DNA of 64,000 nt from Diogma glabrata (taxonomy: Eukaryota > Arthropoda > Insecta > Diptera > Cylindrotomidae), in assembly GCA_963693315.1 (NCBI GenBank), contig OY856188.1, forward strand, positions 198,318,127-198,382,126. The letters are read 5' to 3'. Under the pieces are notes generated by a model, which did not search any database, was not told the origin of the DNA, and saw only the letters and a program-made list of their open reading frames with translations. Both the position numbers and the translations under genes were made by a program. Below are positions 34,857-46,956 of the stretch, piece by piece. How positions within the stretch are numbered: the first letter of the stretch is position 1; every line of letters begins with the position of its first letter.

Positions 34857-36183
34857 CAAAAAAAATTTTCATTGAATTTTCGACTGCTTTTCGATTAGCA
34901 AAAACTGTTTTTTCTCAAATATTATATACACGGAACCCTCAGCGAGCGAATTATATTCGCACTTGCCTGACTTTTTTTTAATTTGAATTGCCTTTTTCTT
35001 TTTTGTTCTGCTTTTTTGGCAATAATTCAAAAACTATGCATTGCAAAATTCTAACAAAAATGCAGTGTTCCTAAAATCAAGTGGTCTTTCAAATGACACC
35101 CCACTAAGCCGGGTTTTAAATGATGTTTTTACCCCTTCTCATTCCCACTCCCTTAGTAAATATAATTATGACAATTCAACTCACTAAATAATGTTTCGAT
35201 AAGGTCCAATAAAAACGCTTCATTTACTATTTTTTAACAAATCAAAACGAATTATATCGATTATTTTTCTCTGGTAGGAAGGAACAGCGAATTATAGTGA
35301 CTATTTTCGGCCCACTTAATAAATTAATTTAAAACAGAGATATTGAGATAATTTTTTTTCTTAATGAGATAATCTTTTTTTATTTATAAGTTATTTTAAA
35401 AGATAATTATTAGTTTCTAACTAAAATTTTTTCTACAAATTATTCAATAATACAAAATTATGTAAAAATGCAATTTCATTCATAAATGATTGCATGTTTA
35501 TGTTTATTTGTCAAAAATAAATTACAAATTTATAACATTTATGCGCCTACTAAGATGAAATAATATTTAATTTTGTTAGAAGAAAAAATGACAACAAAGG
35601 ATTATGTTGTATGAAATAATGTTACTATTTCTGTTCGTTAAATTGTCTGCTAAATACAACTCGTCACCAAATTATTAGTCGATTATTTTTCAACATTACC
35701 ACTCATGCCATTTGAGGTTAAAAATTTCCCTCGTGCGCTACGCGCACTCGGGACCTCAAATGACATTCGTAATAATGATTATGAAAAATAATCGACTATT
35801 ATTTGACGACTCGTGATATTATATATGAGTATTTGACACTTTTCTATATTTTTCATTTAAAACTTACTTATTTTTCTATCATTCCAAATACATTTTAAGA
35901 TTCTCGATCTTTCTTATGATACCCTACTTTTCTTGATAACAAAATATATTTTCTCAAAGGTCTCACATCATACCCCTGTAAAACAAGCGAAAACAACCTT
36001 ATTTATATTTTAAATATATCTCGTGGATAGGTTAGTTCATATTGCGTGGTAGGTTAGTTTTATACGCACCTCAAATTTTAGATCTAAAGGATTTATGGTT
36101 TACGAGATAATCGATATAATGCGAAAACTATGTTGTACTTTCCTTTCAGCAATAGGGTTCATTATAAAAAACGGAACCCTAAT
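34857..36183. repeat. Remainder of the GGGTTCCGT-family copy, ending at 36183
   Basis: It includes a GCGAATTATATTCGC palindrome near 34947, one roughly 280-bp-type unit near 35018 (CAATAATTCAAAAACTATGC), and a terminal part (35860-36183) that matches 61560-61950 in the same orientation and inverted parts of the 2267-bp unit. It ends ATAAAAAACGGAACCCTAA. No coding. Confidence 0.65.
35659..35815. repeat. Imperfect palindrome E with GCGCTACGCGC apex
   Basis: Arms of about 70 bp: TATTAGTCGATTATTTTTCA against TGAAAAATAATCGACTATTA, then CATTTGAGGT against ACCTCAAATG. The apex is CCTCGTGCGCTACGCGCACT. The arms do not resemble palindromes A-D; the apex does. Confidence 0.8.
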
Positions 36184-38744
36184 AACAAAGACTTATTCTT
36201 CCTTTTTATTAATTTATTTCAACATTTGAATGGGACATCTTCAAATAAGACTTAGGTGGAAAAATTAAATTTTAGACATTTGGATTTGGGATCTAGTGCC
36301 TAAACTAGCTAGTCTAGACAGATAAAAACAATTGAAGACAGTCAAATAAAGTTAGTAGACTAGTGAGTAATCAAGGCATACAAAATGTTCAGAATTTTAT
36401 ACATATCGGTAAAATTAATAAACCTGAATCAAAACCAAAAAGTTACTTTTAAATAATTTGCACTTTAAAGTTTAAACACAACATTACAGTTGCAGTGCAG
36501 TTGTGTTCATACTAGAACTAACAAAAAGGTAAACATGAATATTGAATATATTTGGATAACCTACTTGAAAAATTTAACGTTCCATATTGTTTGATAGAAA
36601 GATTAAAGTTTAAATTGTAACATTATGTTAAATGACTAAGCTGATCTATTTACCAACCCATCATGGTACGTAAAATATTCTTGTATGTAGCTTAAAAGTC
36701 AGTAAAAATGTGATACACCAAGAAAAAAGAAAAACTAATAAATTTTGTTTACTGACAATTTTTTTATTGCAACATTAAATTGAATTATGTTTTCCAGTAA
36801 GGCGAATCGTTCAATAAAGGAATGTTAACATGAGAAAATATGACATTAAAGTGTTTGTAACAATTTCAAAAGAAGTATTAACATTTACTTTATCTTGCAA
36901 TTTTGCAAATAAGTTTACAAATAAGTTTACACAAGTAAATGCAATAGTTTTATAAAAAATATGTTTTACAGCTATGGATGGGGTGAGTTTCTGATTGAAA
37001 ATAATGTTTACTTCAAATTTAAGATATTTGTTTCTTTTGGAACACGATGGGAGAGTAATAATACTAATACACAACAAATTATCTACACATTTACTAAGTA
37101 TTAAGTATAATGTCATCTTGTGAAGCCGAATGCTTCACCTTACAATAAAATCTGGCTTTACTATGGTATTGATAACCATCTTTCACACCATTTTCAGTAA
37201 TTGTACTTGGGTTGGCATTGGTGGGATATATCATTTATTATAGGACACCTACAAACTTTTAAAGAAATACTAAAACCGACACCACTAACTCACACAGATG
37301 TTTTCTTATCTGTGTAAAATAATCTAGTTTCACTGGATTAGGCTATTGTATGTTGACCACAATTAATTTGTTCTAAAGATTTGATTTGGCTTCACTATTC
37401 ACCAATCCCTTAAATTATTTTGTTAATGCTCGTAATCGTAACATTGACAGTCCCTTTTATGACCAAAACATGAAAGGTTTGACATCCTATATCTCTCTCT
37501 GTTATATTTTAAAAATTAATCGTAAAGTTAAACCCGCTTTATGACTAATACAGTATATAGTAAAACTTGTCCTTATTTAAACTATACTTTCATGACAGCT
37601 GAACAATGACATATTTTTGGAATAAAACGGATGAGATGAACTAAAAATTATATAAAATTATATATATCTCCTGATTTATTCATAAGCTTAGCTAACTCTC
37701 GTTAAAAGTTAACATTGACCTAAAACTTATTATTTTTTCTGTTGAAATAACGAAATAAGAAAACTTTGGAATTTACGTAAATTCAATTTATATTGTCGTC
37801 TTGAAAATTTACTTTTCTTGATTCACCCCAACCAATCTTTGGCATGAAAATGTAAACATTGAAAAATTCAATGTCCTCTCGTATTCATTTATTTTATCGA
37901 AATTTAATATAATTTAATGGATAACAAAATGTTTGTCCTTATTATCGATTTTGAATCAACAACCAACGTTCATTTAGTTTAAGGATATGTGGGGCAATTT
38001 ATAATATGGATGGATCATGTCAATTTAACGGAAGATTAAATTTGTATAGACATTATATTAATTTTTTGACATTTATTGAAGATAACTAGGGGTGATAAGT
38101 GATATCAATTAGAATTTAAATAATTGTTTGTTATAAGTGTCTATCTGACATATAAGTTTAGAAAATCAGTTTTCTATGTTTGTTGCCGGAATCTCAAAGC
38201 TGTCATTAACGTTCTCGAGCAAGCAATATGTTTTGTGTTAAAAAATGATAGTTTCACAATAATAGCAACTACAGCGAATGAGCAAACAGCCTTGTAATAA
38301 TAAATTCTTTGTGATGAACTTGAAAACTATACCAACTAATACTTCAAGCAAATGTGACCAAGAAGATGAAGTACCATTGATTTATTTTAAATTAACTTCT
38401 ATTAATCAGGTTGCCTTGAGTAATTGAAATTCACCAATGTGACAAAAAAACAACTAAGGTGATTTTTACAGATTTAAATTCGTTTTCTAATTTATTTTGA
38501 TTAAGCTTAAATATTTTTAAGTATATGATGATCGTAGCGGTAAAGATGGTATAAGATTAAGTTACAGTAACATAGCTTTAATTAATTTAATTTTAAATTT
38601 ACAATCAAGAGTTCGTGACCTAATTTGATGAAAACATGTCAATATTGCCAAGTAAAAATTTTGATAGCAACACATCTGTTTTGATTCAAAATTTTATTAA
38701 TAAAAGTTTTAATTTAATTAAAGAAACTATAGAGTTTAACTTAC
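36184..38744. other. Ferlin intron, downstream part, nothing recognised
   Basis: AT-rich, low-repeat sequence between the GGGTTCCGT-family copy and the exon at 38745. A 101-codon minus-strand frame (36811-37116) has no recognisable domain and an isoleucine/phenylalanine/lysine-rich composition expected by chance. Confidence 0.5.
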
Positions 38745-38807
38745 CGATAACGTTACAATTTTATCGAAAAGCATAACTGGAGGCATGTGAAAATCAAAAA
38801 CAAAGTA
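38745..38807 (-). CDS. Ferlin exon 5 (C2B domain)
   Basis: A 63-bp exon, phase 0 at both ends, with acceptor TTTACAG and donor GTAAGT. It encodes [20 protein letters not shown] plus Ser. This is a highly conserved ferlin C2B segment and joins directly to YYNE from exon 4. The donor leads into a 27.7 kb intron, after which exon 6A or 6B continues the domain. Confidence 0.92.
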
Positions 38808-38873
38808 CTGTAAAAATAAAAATATAATAAAATTAATATTTGTTCCTAAGAACCGAATTTTCTCAAAACCAAC

Positions 38874-39383
38874 CTCATTGTAATACGGACAATTCGTACT
38901 CTCCTTAACACTTGTATATTTTTTCTGATCACCAACTTGTATACATACAACTGGATCCATATTTAAACCAGGCAATTGTCTAGCTTCAATTATAGTTACA
39001 CAAACTTGAAAATCTTGTGATTTCAAATGATCATAAACTTTTGACATTGGTTTATATTTTTTACTCTTGTTATTCGTTTCAATACTGTTATCATTATTTA
39101 GTTCTTCTAAATCACTTGAAGCACCTGATATTAAACTTCCTGTTTGTGAAATTTCGTCGTTGTTTTCATTACCCGTATCATTTCCGGATATTTGTCCGAA
39201 TTGTCCACCTTCTGAATCACTGATCAACGATTTTCCTTCATCTTCTGTTCCACTACTTTCACGTGATGAATTATGACGTGATCGTCCTAGTTTCATAAAA
39301 TTTCGAACCGCTCGTAAGCTGACACGTTTTTCTGATACTGTTGGTGTTCCTTGTCGGGGTGGTTGATGAGATTGTTTGGTTGT
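38874..39383 (-). CDS. Ferlin exon 4 (linker and C2B domain start)
   Basis: 510 bp, phase 0 to 0, acceptor TTTTCAG, donor GTTGGT. The first about 110 residues are a basic then acidic, Ser/Asn/Glu/Gly-rich linker ([20 protein letters not shown] and on), probably disordered. C2B then begins: [49 protein letters not shown]. Ferlins are large tail-anchored multi-C2 proteins that act in calcium-dependent membrane fusion and vesicle trafficking. The wording of this segment is closest, from memory, to insect proteins annotated as otoferlin. A misfire/fer-1-type ferlin is the alternative. Confidence 0.92.
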
Positions 39384-39444
39384 CTGAAAACACAAAATTA
39401 GTCAATTAATTTGACACAATCATAGTTAAAAGCTAAACGCTTAC

Positions 39445-39717
39445 TGAGCTACTTTTATCTGTACCTCCTCCTTGATTCGAAGAAGACAGAACTCGTTTCA
39501 GAATATGTCTTCGTTTTTGTGATTTACTTTCACTGTCACCACCTTGATTTAAACTTCTTTCAAGATTGGCTATATTTTGTTCGATATCAAGAAGCATTTG
39601 TTGATCTTCATCTATACTATTTGAATTTTGTTGAATTGGTCTTATTAAATTTGATGGTTCGAAATTGCCAGATTCATCATCTGGTGATTGATACATAACT
39701 TCAAAATCTACTAAAAC
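39445..39717 (-). CDS. Ferlin exon 3 (inter-C2 linker)
   Basis: 273 bp (91 codons), phase 0 to 0, acceptor ATTATTTAG, donor GTAAGC. It starts VLVDFEVMYQSPDDESG, continuing ...NKPID of exon 2, then runs into a Gln/Asn/Ser-rich segment (LDIEQNIANLERSLNQGG) and a basic stretch (KSQKRRHILKRVLSS). The 61-bp intron to exon 4 is typical of a compact insect intron. Confidence 0.88.
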
Positions 39718-39781
39718 CTAAATAATTAAACAGACCAAAATAGTGAAAGGCAACATTGCAATGATAAAAAAATATTCTTAC

Positions 39782-39849
39782 ATCAATTGGTTTATTATAT
39801 AAGTCTACTAATCGATCTTCTACACGCAACCGTCCTTCAATCATTAAGC
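39782..39849 (-). CDS. Ferlin exon 2 (end of C2A)
   Basis: 68 bp, entering in phase 1 and leaving in phase 0; acceptor ATTTTAG, donor GTAAGA. With the G left over from the upstream exon it encodes GLMIEGRLRVEDRLVDLYNK then PID. This is the segment at the end of ferlin C2A. Its 3' splice site is only about 30 bp from the boundary of the transposable element at 39883-42843. Confidence 0.9.
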
Positions 39850-39882
39850 CTAAAATAAAAATATAAACCAAGATTAATTTTG
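39850..39882 (-). promoter_or_regulatory. 3' splice region of ferlin exon 2, truncated by a TE boundary
   Basis: On the minus strand the acceptor reads TATTTTTATTTTAG. The native sequence upstream is only about 33 bp before the inverted-repeat element begins, so a branch point lying further upstream would be supplied by transposon sequence. Confidence 0.5.
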
Positions 39883-40825
39883 AGCTGTGTGAACTTGGAA
39901 CCCGGAGAAAAATATTTTTGGAAACTACAAACGATGTAGACGATTGTAGTAAAATTTTTTTATTTGTAGTTGTAATAAATATCACTCAAATCATCAACAC
40001 AGTTGAATCCCCTAGACACAGTGATAATTTTGATAATCCGAGTACACAAGATTGTTCGAAATCGTTTGTAGTATTTTGTAGTAATTATAAATATTTTTGA
40101 AAATTTTTTTTCACTCAAAAAATAAAAAAATGTACAGTTGAGCAAAAAGTCGAAATATTCTTTTCATCTCAGAAACTACAAACGACGTCGATGATTGTGT
40201 AAAATTCTTTTGTTTTTAGTTGTAATAAATATCACTGAAGTCATCAAAACAGGTGATTCTCCTACACACAGTAATCATTTTGATAATCCAAATATATACG
40301 ATTGTTCGAAATCGTCTGTAGGTTTTTGTAGTACTGACTAATATTTTTAGAAGCTTTTTTTTATAGCCATAAAATTAAAAAATGTAAATTTAAGCCAAAA
40401 TTTGAGCAGCTACAAACAAAAGAGATTTTACTACAATCATCAACGTAGTTTTTAGTTTCTGAGTTAAAAAGAATATTTCAACTTTTCACTTAACGTCTAT
40501 ATTTTATTTTTTGAGTAAAAACATTTCCAAAATTATTTATCATTACTACAAAAAACTACAAACGATTTCGAACAATCTTGTATACTTGGATTATCAAAAT
40601 GATTACTGTCTGTAGGGGACTCAACTGTTTTGAGGATTTGAGTGATATTTATTACAACTACAAACAAATAAATTTTACTACAATCATCTACGTCGTTTGT
40701 AATTTCTGAGATCAAAAGAATATTTTTACTTTTTGCTCAACTGTACATTTTTAATTTGTTTGACTACAGAAAAAAATTTCGAATTGTAGTAAAATTTGTT
40801 TGTTTGGAGTCATTAATCAAAAATA

Positions 40826-41735
40826 TTCTTGATAATATAATTTACAACAATGTGTAAAATAAAAACCAAATTTACATGTTTTAGAAAGTATTACAACGTA
40901 CTCTGGAACGATCATATAATGGCCATGGCAAAGAGCGCGTCAAGAAAACTCGGCCTCCTCAATAGATGTAAAAAATATTTTACTTCGAATCAATTACTCC
41001 ACATTTATAATTCCTATATTCGTCCCTGTATGGAGTATTGTTGTCATGTTTGTGGTGCTGCATCTGTTACTATCCTAGCTCTTTTGGACTCTGTTCAAAA
41101 GCGTGATATACGAATTTTTGGTTATCGACGTTAAATTTTGATTCCCTACAACATCTGATCTCGTTGTTTTTTTATGAATATCGTCACCAGCAGTGCTCGG
41201 ATGAAATCAGGACCATAATGCCTCAGACATATGTTTTTCCGCGTTTCACTCGTCAATCGGTTTGTGCAGGCAGTCGGACTGTCGAGATTACTCACTGTCA
41301 CAGTAATAAAATGCAAAGGGATTTCTTTGTGCGTACAAATGGAATGCTTTGCCCGAATCAATAGTCTCGATTGCCTCTTAATCCACAAAGATTTAAAAAA
41401 GGCGTCCACCAACACCTCAAGATGCATGTTGTTGTGGGACCTAGGTCTTAAAAGGTATCTATGTGTTGTTGTGACACATTTTGTAATTCCTACTACACAA
41501 CACTTTTTATTAAAAAAAAAAGTATTACAAATTAAATTTAACGATGAATACATGTCCACTTAATTCAACAACAAGATTTGGTACAACAATTGATGCAGTT
41601 TTTCAATAAATTTAGCAAATTTGTCATAAACCTCTAATTTCATATTTCAATTATGGTAATAATTGAATTGACTTTGTATTAGATTATCTAAATATTGCTT
41701 TTTATTACACATGTTGTAAATTATATTATCAAGAA
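40826..41735. mobile_element. Insertion bounded by about 33-bp inverted repeats, carrying an RT fragment
   Basis: TTCTTGATAATATAATTTAC-type sequence at 40826 reappears inverted at 41703-41735 (ending TTATATTATCAAGAA). Between them lies a LINE RT C-terminus in plus orientation. This is either a capture of a LINE piece by a TIR element or a LINE insertion into an older palindrome. Confidence 0.6.
40850..41440 (+). pseudogene. LINE RT C-terminal fragment
   Basis: The frame at 40850-41134 encodes WNDHIMAMAKSASRKLGLLN and HIYNSYIRPCMEYCCHVCG, then DSVQKRDIRIFGYR. After a frameshift it continues with FFYEYRHQQCSDEIRTIMP, VEITHCHSNKMQRDFFVR and PQRFKKGVHQHL. This is the end of ORF2 of a Jockey/CR1-type retrotransposon. 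The RT catalytic core is absent, so it cannot act. Confidence 0.83.
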
Positions 41736-42167
41736 ATGCAACTCTAAATTGCAATATGACATATTTACTTTATATTTAATCTTTTTATTAATTAATACCT
41801 GCCACAGTAGCCAAAGAAATTTATTTCAAACGCATGCAAAGATTAGTCGTTCTCATTTTTCTATTTAACAAAACAAATTTAATCAAGACAAATATTTTTA
41901 TTTAAAAATAAACTCTATAGCAATATAATAAAAATCAAACTATCCAAACAGATTAAGATGTTTTGACGAAATCGGGTAAAATACGTAAAAATACGGATTT
42001 TTCCAATTTTCTGAAAAACGGCATTTTTCACATCATAGGAAATTATGGGACCCTCTCAAAATCCACCCAAATAGAATACAATTTAAATCATCCTAATCGA
42101 ACGAGCCGTTTTTTAGAAATCAGTTAACAATTAACAAACATAAAAAAACCCACAATGAAACATAGAA

Positions 42168-42209
42168 CCTCATCTTTTCTTAAGTCGAGAGACTTAAGAA
42201 AAGATGAGG
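42168..42209. repeat. Perfect 19-bp stem hairpin
   Basis: CCTCATCTTTTCTTAAGTC, loop GAGA, then the exact complement, giving a perfect 42-bp palindrome. GTCGAGAGAC directly downstream repeats the loop and stem end. Confidence 0.85.
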
Positions 42210-42218
42210 TCGAGAGAC

Positions 42219-42580
42219 CGATACGAGACTGAAAAAAAATATAATAACTTATAACATTAACAAATAAATGAATGACAATTGACACACACAATACACATAA
42301 TCGAATTGTATCGTAAACTTGCTGAACATAGTATTCGTTTACATTTTTATTTCATTAATCATTTATTTTTGAACTTCTTCTTTATTTTCTTTTTGAATAG
42401 ATTTAAAATATAACGAAACTCAATAATTGAGTATCTAAAATCGACACATCCAACTCATATAATATTTAGTACGAGACTGAATAAAAAAAATATAATAATA
42501 ACGGAATGACACACACAACACACAGTCCACATAATCGAATTGTATCGTATACTTGCCGAATATACTATTTGTTTGCCTTC
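42219..42580 (+). repeat. Direct duplication of about 250 bp
   Basis: TACGAGACTGAA, a run of A, ATATAATAA, ACACACACAACACAC-type sequence, then CATAATCGAATTGTATCGTA occur at about 42222-42345 and again at 42470-42575 in the same order with small indels. Confidence 0.7.
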
Positions 42581-42843
42581 TTCATTGTTTGGTTTGAATT
42601 TCATTGTTGTTTAAATTTCTTTTTTCTACTGTTGTTTTTTTTTTGGAATTGTGTGCATGTATGTGTTTAAGATTCAAAATCCGACTGTAGTATGATATGT
42701 GGTTTTATTTCTGTTTCAAAATGTTACTTCCGTTCAAAATTCTCATAACGCGCCAAAAGAAGTTTTACTTCAAAAAATTTTACTACAATCATCTACGTTT
42801 TTAGATTCCAAAAATATTTTTTTATTTTCTTATGTACACAGCT

Positions 42844-45800
42844 TTAATTTTGGCTTTATGCCAATTCAAATTTCTTTTAGATTATAAAATTTCGAAGCAT
42901 ACAACATTTTACGATGTAGCAGACTGTTGAATGCTATTAGATTCAACAGTTTTAACACAGTGATCCATTTTATGTTTATATAAAAATTAGATATTCTCGA
43001 GACAGGAGTGATTTATCATCATATATATAACCAACACTTGTTGTTAGCTATGAATTGAAATTGTATCATTCAAGTTAAAATGAATCTGGTGAGCAGAATG
43101 GTTATCCTATCCGAATATCAGTTATAGTCACTATAAGACTTATTCTCGCTAATGACTCGTGATGTTCAGTATATCATATATTCATATAGTATAAGCAGTT
43201 TTTTTCTTCATTTCTTCCTGTTAACCATCTTATTCGAATTGATTCATTTTTCCTATTCCTTCAATTTATATTTTAAATTATTACAAAAGACTTCAAAATA
43301 ATTTAAAAATTCACTCAAGAATTCATTCTATCTAATGTCAACAATTTATTTTCATTTCCATAGAATTTTTATAACAGTAATATAATTTACAAAATTAATT
43401 CAGTTATTTATCTTCTTGAGCTTGAACGATTTTCATACAATATTTTTCTTTGTAACTTGTTATATTGTATTCAACACAATAATATATGGGAAGGATAATA
43501 TATGGGAATTTTTCTTATACTGCTATTTTTTGTTTGGTAATTTGTGTAATTTCTTTTAATATAAGGAATGAATGCGGGTGACGAAGTGGTTAAAAACGCA
43601 CGTTTTTGACTTTTTTTTTAATTTTTGCGATGTTAAATTAAATAGAAAATTTTGAGGTTACTCAAATTAAGTGTTCTTTTAAATGAAACTATAATCGACT
43701 TTGTTTCCCTTCCTTACTCCCAGCCACTCACTAAATATAATTAAGAGTATATAAGACACGACACATTCATTTATTTTTTGTTCAAAATTTGTTGACTTTT
43801 CTATCAGTCTGAATCTTTTCCCATTTTTTGGTTCATTAAGCTCAAAACTGAGAAAGGATGGAAAAAATGGAAATGGTGTAAATTGTAGGAAAAATGGGCG
43901 TTACGAAATTCTAAAATAAACTAGAACGACCAGAAACTAACAAGCTTAATAATTTTTTCTATAACTACGCCAATTTTATATGTTTTTTTTGTTATCTTGT
44001 CTGACCAAACAATTTTTATAGTCATCTAGTAATGAGTTATATATCTTTTTTGAGCCCTGAATAGCCACAATTTCTTAGCAATTTTCTTTTGTGTAACAAA
44101 ACAACTTTAGCTACGATGTCTTTATGAACTATGTACAATGTACATGAAGCTATTTTATAAAAATTCTCAACGTAATTGTATTTACAAAACTAAAAACGAT
44201 CTGTCATTAAATTCTGTACTTGTATCCCCTTCTTCCAAATTGAAACCTCATTTAGGTTTAACTAATTGTATCATAATGTTATGACATCAATCATCATCAA
44301 AACATCAAAAAATGGTTTTATCTACCATTAAATTTATAAACTTCACAGAATAAAAACACATAAAACTGAAAAATTACTTTTATTTCAGATCAACAAAATT
44401 CTAAGACATGACTGTACAAAAGAAATAAACATGACAAATAACATTCAACTTATCTGATATATTTTTTTTAAAATTATAACAAAGAAAAGTCTTAAAATAT
44501 TTTCAGTTGTGCTTTTATATTTCTCTTAATCCAATGTTGATGATGCTTACAAAATCAAATTATTTGTAATACCATGTCAAGATGTAAATAATCTGATTAA
44601 AAGTTCATAATCATAATCGAGTCAAAAAGCTTAATTTAGTTCTTGTGTTCCATTTTTGTTTAAAAAAGAGAAAAGTTCTAGATTTTTGTTTACAATTTAG
44701 TTTTTCAATTTAGGGTAATAGGTCAGAACATGTTCCATTTTATCATATTGCTTTAACCTATATATTTTACAGAAAATATATTCAAAGTTAGTGTGATTTG
44801 AATAATTAACTGTAAATTTAAGCTTATACGTTCGTGTAAACTAATTTTAAGGAAGAGCTTTTCACTATAACTTAGAGTTGTTTCTGTCTCTTAGAAAAAC
44901 TCATGAATAAATATGAAGGTTTTATATAATCATGATTTGATTTTTTAACGAGAAACAAGTAAGCAATCAATCAAAATAAAAGATAATGTAAATATGGCAA
45001 TTTGTCAGCGTAAGCAGTAGCAGGTGGAACCTTTGGTTTTGGTTATTTTATTGTATAAATACCCTCGGCAAAATGTTTATGCTTTTAGTAAAAATTTATG
45101 GTTATATTTTGTCTTTGGTGTTTTTACTATTTACTACTAATGGTTTACTTTATGTGTTAAATATCGGTATACCAAAATGGTTGAATATTTTTTTAAAGAA
45201 ACCTCACGTTTATTATATAAAGTAGTGTCCTTTAAAGACAGTTGGTGTCAAACTTAACATCAATAGAATGGAATCTAAACTTCTGTAGCAGCAAAATAGA
45301 ATCTTACGATACCAGAACTTAACCTCAATGGCAAGTGATTTCTACGAGCCGACATTTTTGTGGTTTATCTAAGTACATTGATTATATATATACCTAGACC
45401 TTTTTGAAAACCACACTTTAGTTTATTTTGGCTAACAAAATGTATATACTAACTTATTTGTTGTGCAAAGGAGCGATCATGATGTTACTCTAGTTTGCAT
45501 GTAGTTGATGATATTTATCTTTTCTGTGGTATCACCACAATCAAGGAAGAGCCTTTTAAATTCAACTCATATATTGCGGGCGTTAGTGTAAAAAGTATTT
45601 TTGTTCAAAACTTCACAACCAAATAAATATAAGGTGTATAAATAGTGTATAGAAAACTACCACCCACAGCACACCATTCCATTATTGTTTATAACTGTAA
45701 AGTGTACATTGTCATATCATGTCTGAAATTTTCGTTAGCATAAATGTAATGTTTTTTTCATTGTCACATTTGGACTTACATGTTGTTTTTTATATGTTAA

Positions 45801-46244
45801 CATAAAATAATTATTATGATTATTATTATTAGATGGCTCAATTGTTTTGTGTTTTCCAAAAGTAATGTGAATTTTTTCAGCAGGAGTAGCTTTTACATAC
45901 TTTTTTGGAGTGAAATCTGTGTGACATAATGACAGTCAATCAATAAACAAATTTATATTCAACAAATCGCCCAAAACAAATACATTTTCTATGGTTTTTA
46001 ATTCAATGCGTGTGTTCTAAGTGAATATTTTATAATTCGAATCAATAAAATTTATATTTTTTCATGTTTAATACAACGAAATAAAATATAATTATTTATA
46101 TAGGTTACCATTTTAGGTAGATTTCATATGAAATACTAATTTGCAATTAGTGTCATCACCGAATGATTAATAATATTTGTGTTGCATGACTGTAAACTTT
46201 ATATGATAAACAGAGCCAAACTTGGTAAATCAAGATCACAAAAA

Positions 46245-46247
<3 letters not shown>
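42844..46247. other. Ferlin intron, nothing recognised
   Basis: About 3.4 kb of AT-rich intron with no coding signal, RNA gene or clear repeat. A short stretch near 43640-43740 faintly resembles the roughly 280-bp unit of the GGGTTCCGT family (ACTCCCAGCCACTCACTAAATA). Confidence 0.5.

Positions 46248-46321
<74 letters not shown>
46248..46321. repeat. (TA)n microsatellite, left part
   Basis: About 74 bp of pure TA dinucleotide directly before the Helitron 5' end. The right part lies beyond the element at 49578-49801. Confidence 0.95.
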
Positions 46322-46324
<3 letters not shown>

Positions 46325-46956
46325 TCTTCTTATATATATATAAAAATCCCGTGTCACGATGTTTGTCCGCGATAAACTCCGCAACAACGTAACCAATCTT
46401 AATGAAATGTTGTACAGTGTGTGTATAATGGTCCAACTTGAGAGATAGGATAGTTTTTATTTCAATTAAATGTTTAAATATTTTTTAATTGCGAATTAAA
46501 TGTTAAATATGGATAGTTCATAAGCAAACTTTCAGATGGCGGCGTAAATTAATTAATTTACTATCAAACCTGCTTTATCGACTTTTTAATCATCCATGTA
46601 GGGCCCAAATAGACTACCAAATATGTTGAGCGATTATTTTGTTCCGGTGTTTGCTGCAATGGCACTGCAAAAGGGGGAAAAGAAAATAAATTCAATAAAA
46701 TTTATATGGGATTTCATTCAAAACACAACTTGAATAATTTTAAAAATTATCTGTGAAATTTCTCATTTTACTACAATTAAATAATTTAAGTTTCTTTATG
46801 AACTATTATTGACAATTACTGACCATATTAAGCATAATATATAAAATATTTTATTCTCTTCTGTCCGTAAAACAAATATGAAAATAGGTTAAATTTTTCA
46901 TACAAGTTTGTATGGGAGTTTTGGGCAATTTTCATGTTTGAGTGACTTAAGAATAA

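Larger units (their letters stand above)
39883..42843. mobile_element. TIR element of about 3 kb with internal foldback
   Basis: AGCTGTGTGAACTTGG at the left and its counterpart ...ATGTACACAGCT at the right open inverted repeats of about 80 bp, sharing AATATTTTTGGAA and GATTGTAGTAAAATTTTTT. Inside, a roughly 200-bp segment occurs twice direct (about 39918-40100 and 40165-40345) and once inverted (about 40533-40715). The short frames in it are not genes. No transposase was seen. Target duplication not resolved. Confidence 0.65.

Noticed and set aside
39918..40715. Similar small proteins (TNDVDDCSK...) at 39918 plus and 40533 minus
   Set aside because: They are inverted copies of one non-coding repeat inside the TIR element; the second direct copy at 40170 has no intact frame.
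46199..46436. Two Tyr/Ile-rich minus-strand frames
   Set aside because: Also translations of (TA)n running into the Helitron 5' end.
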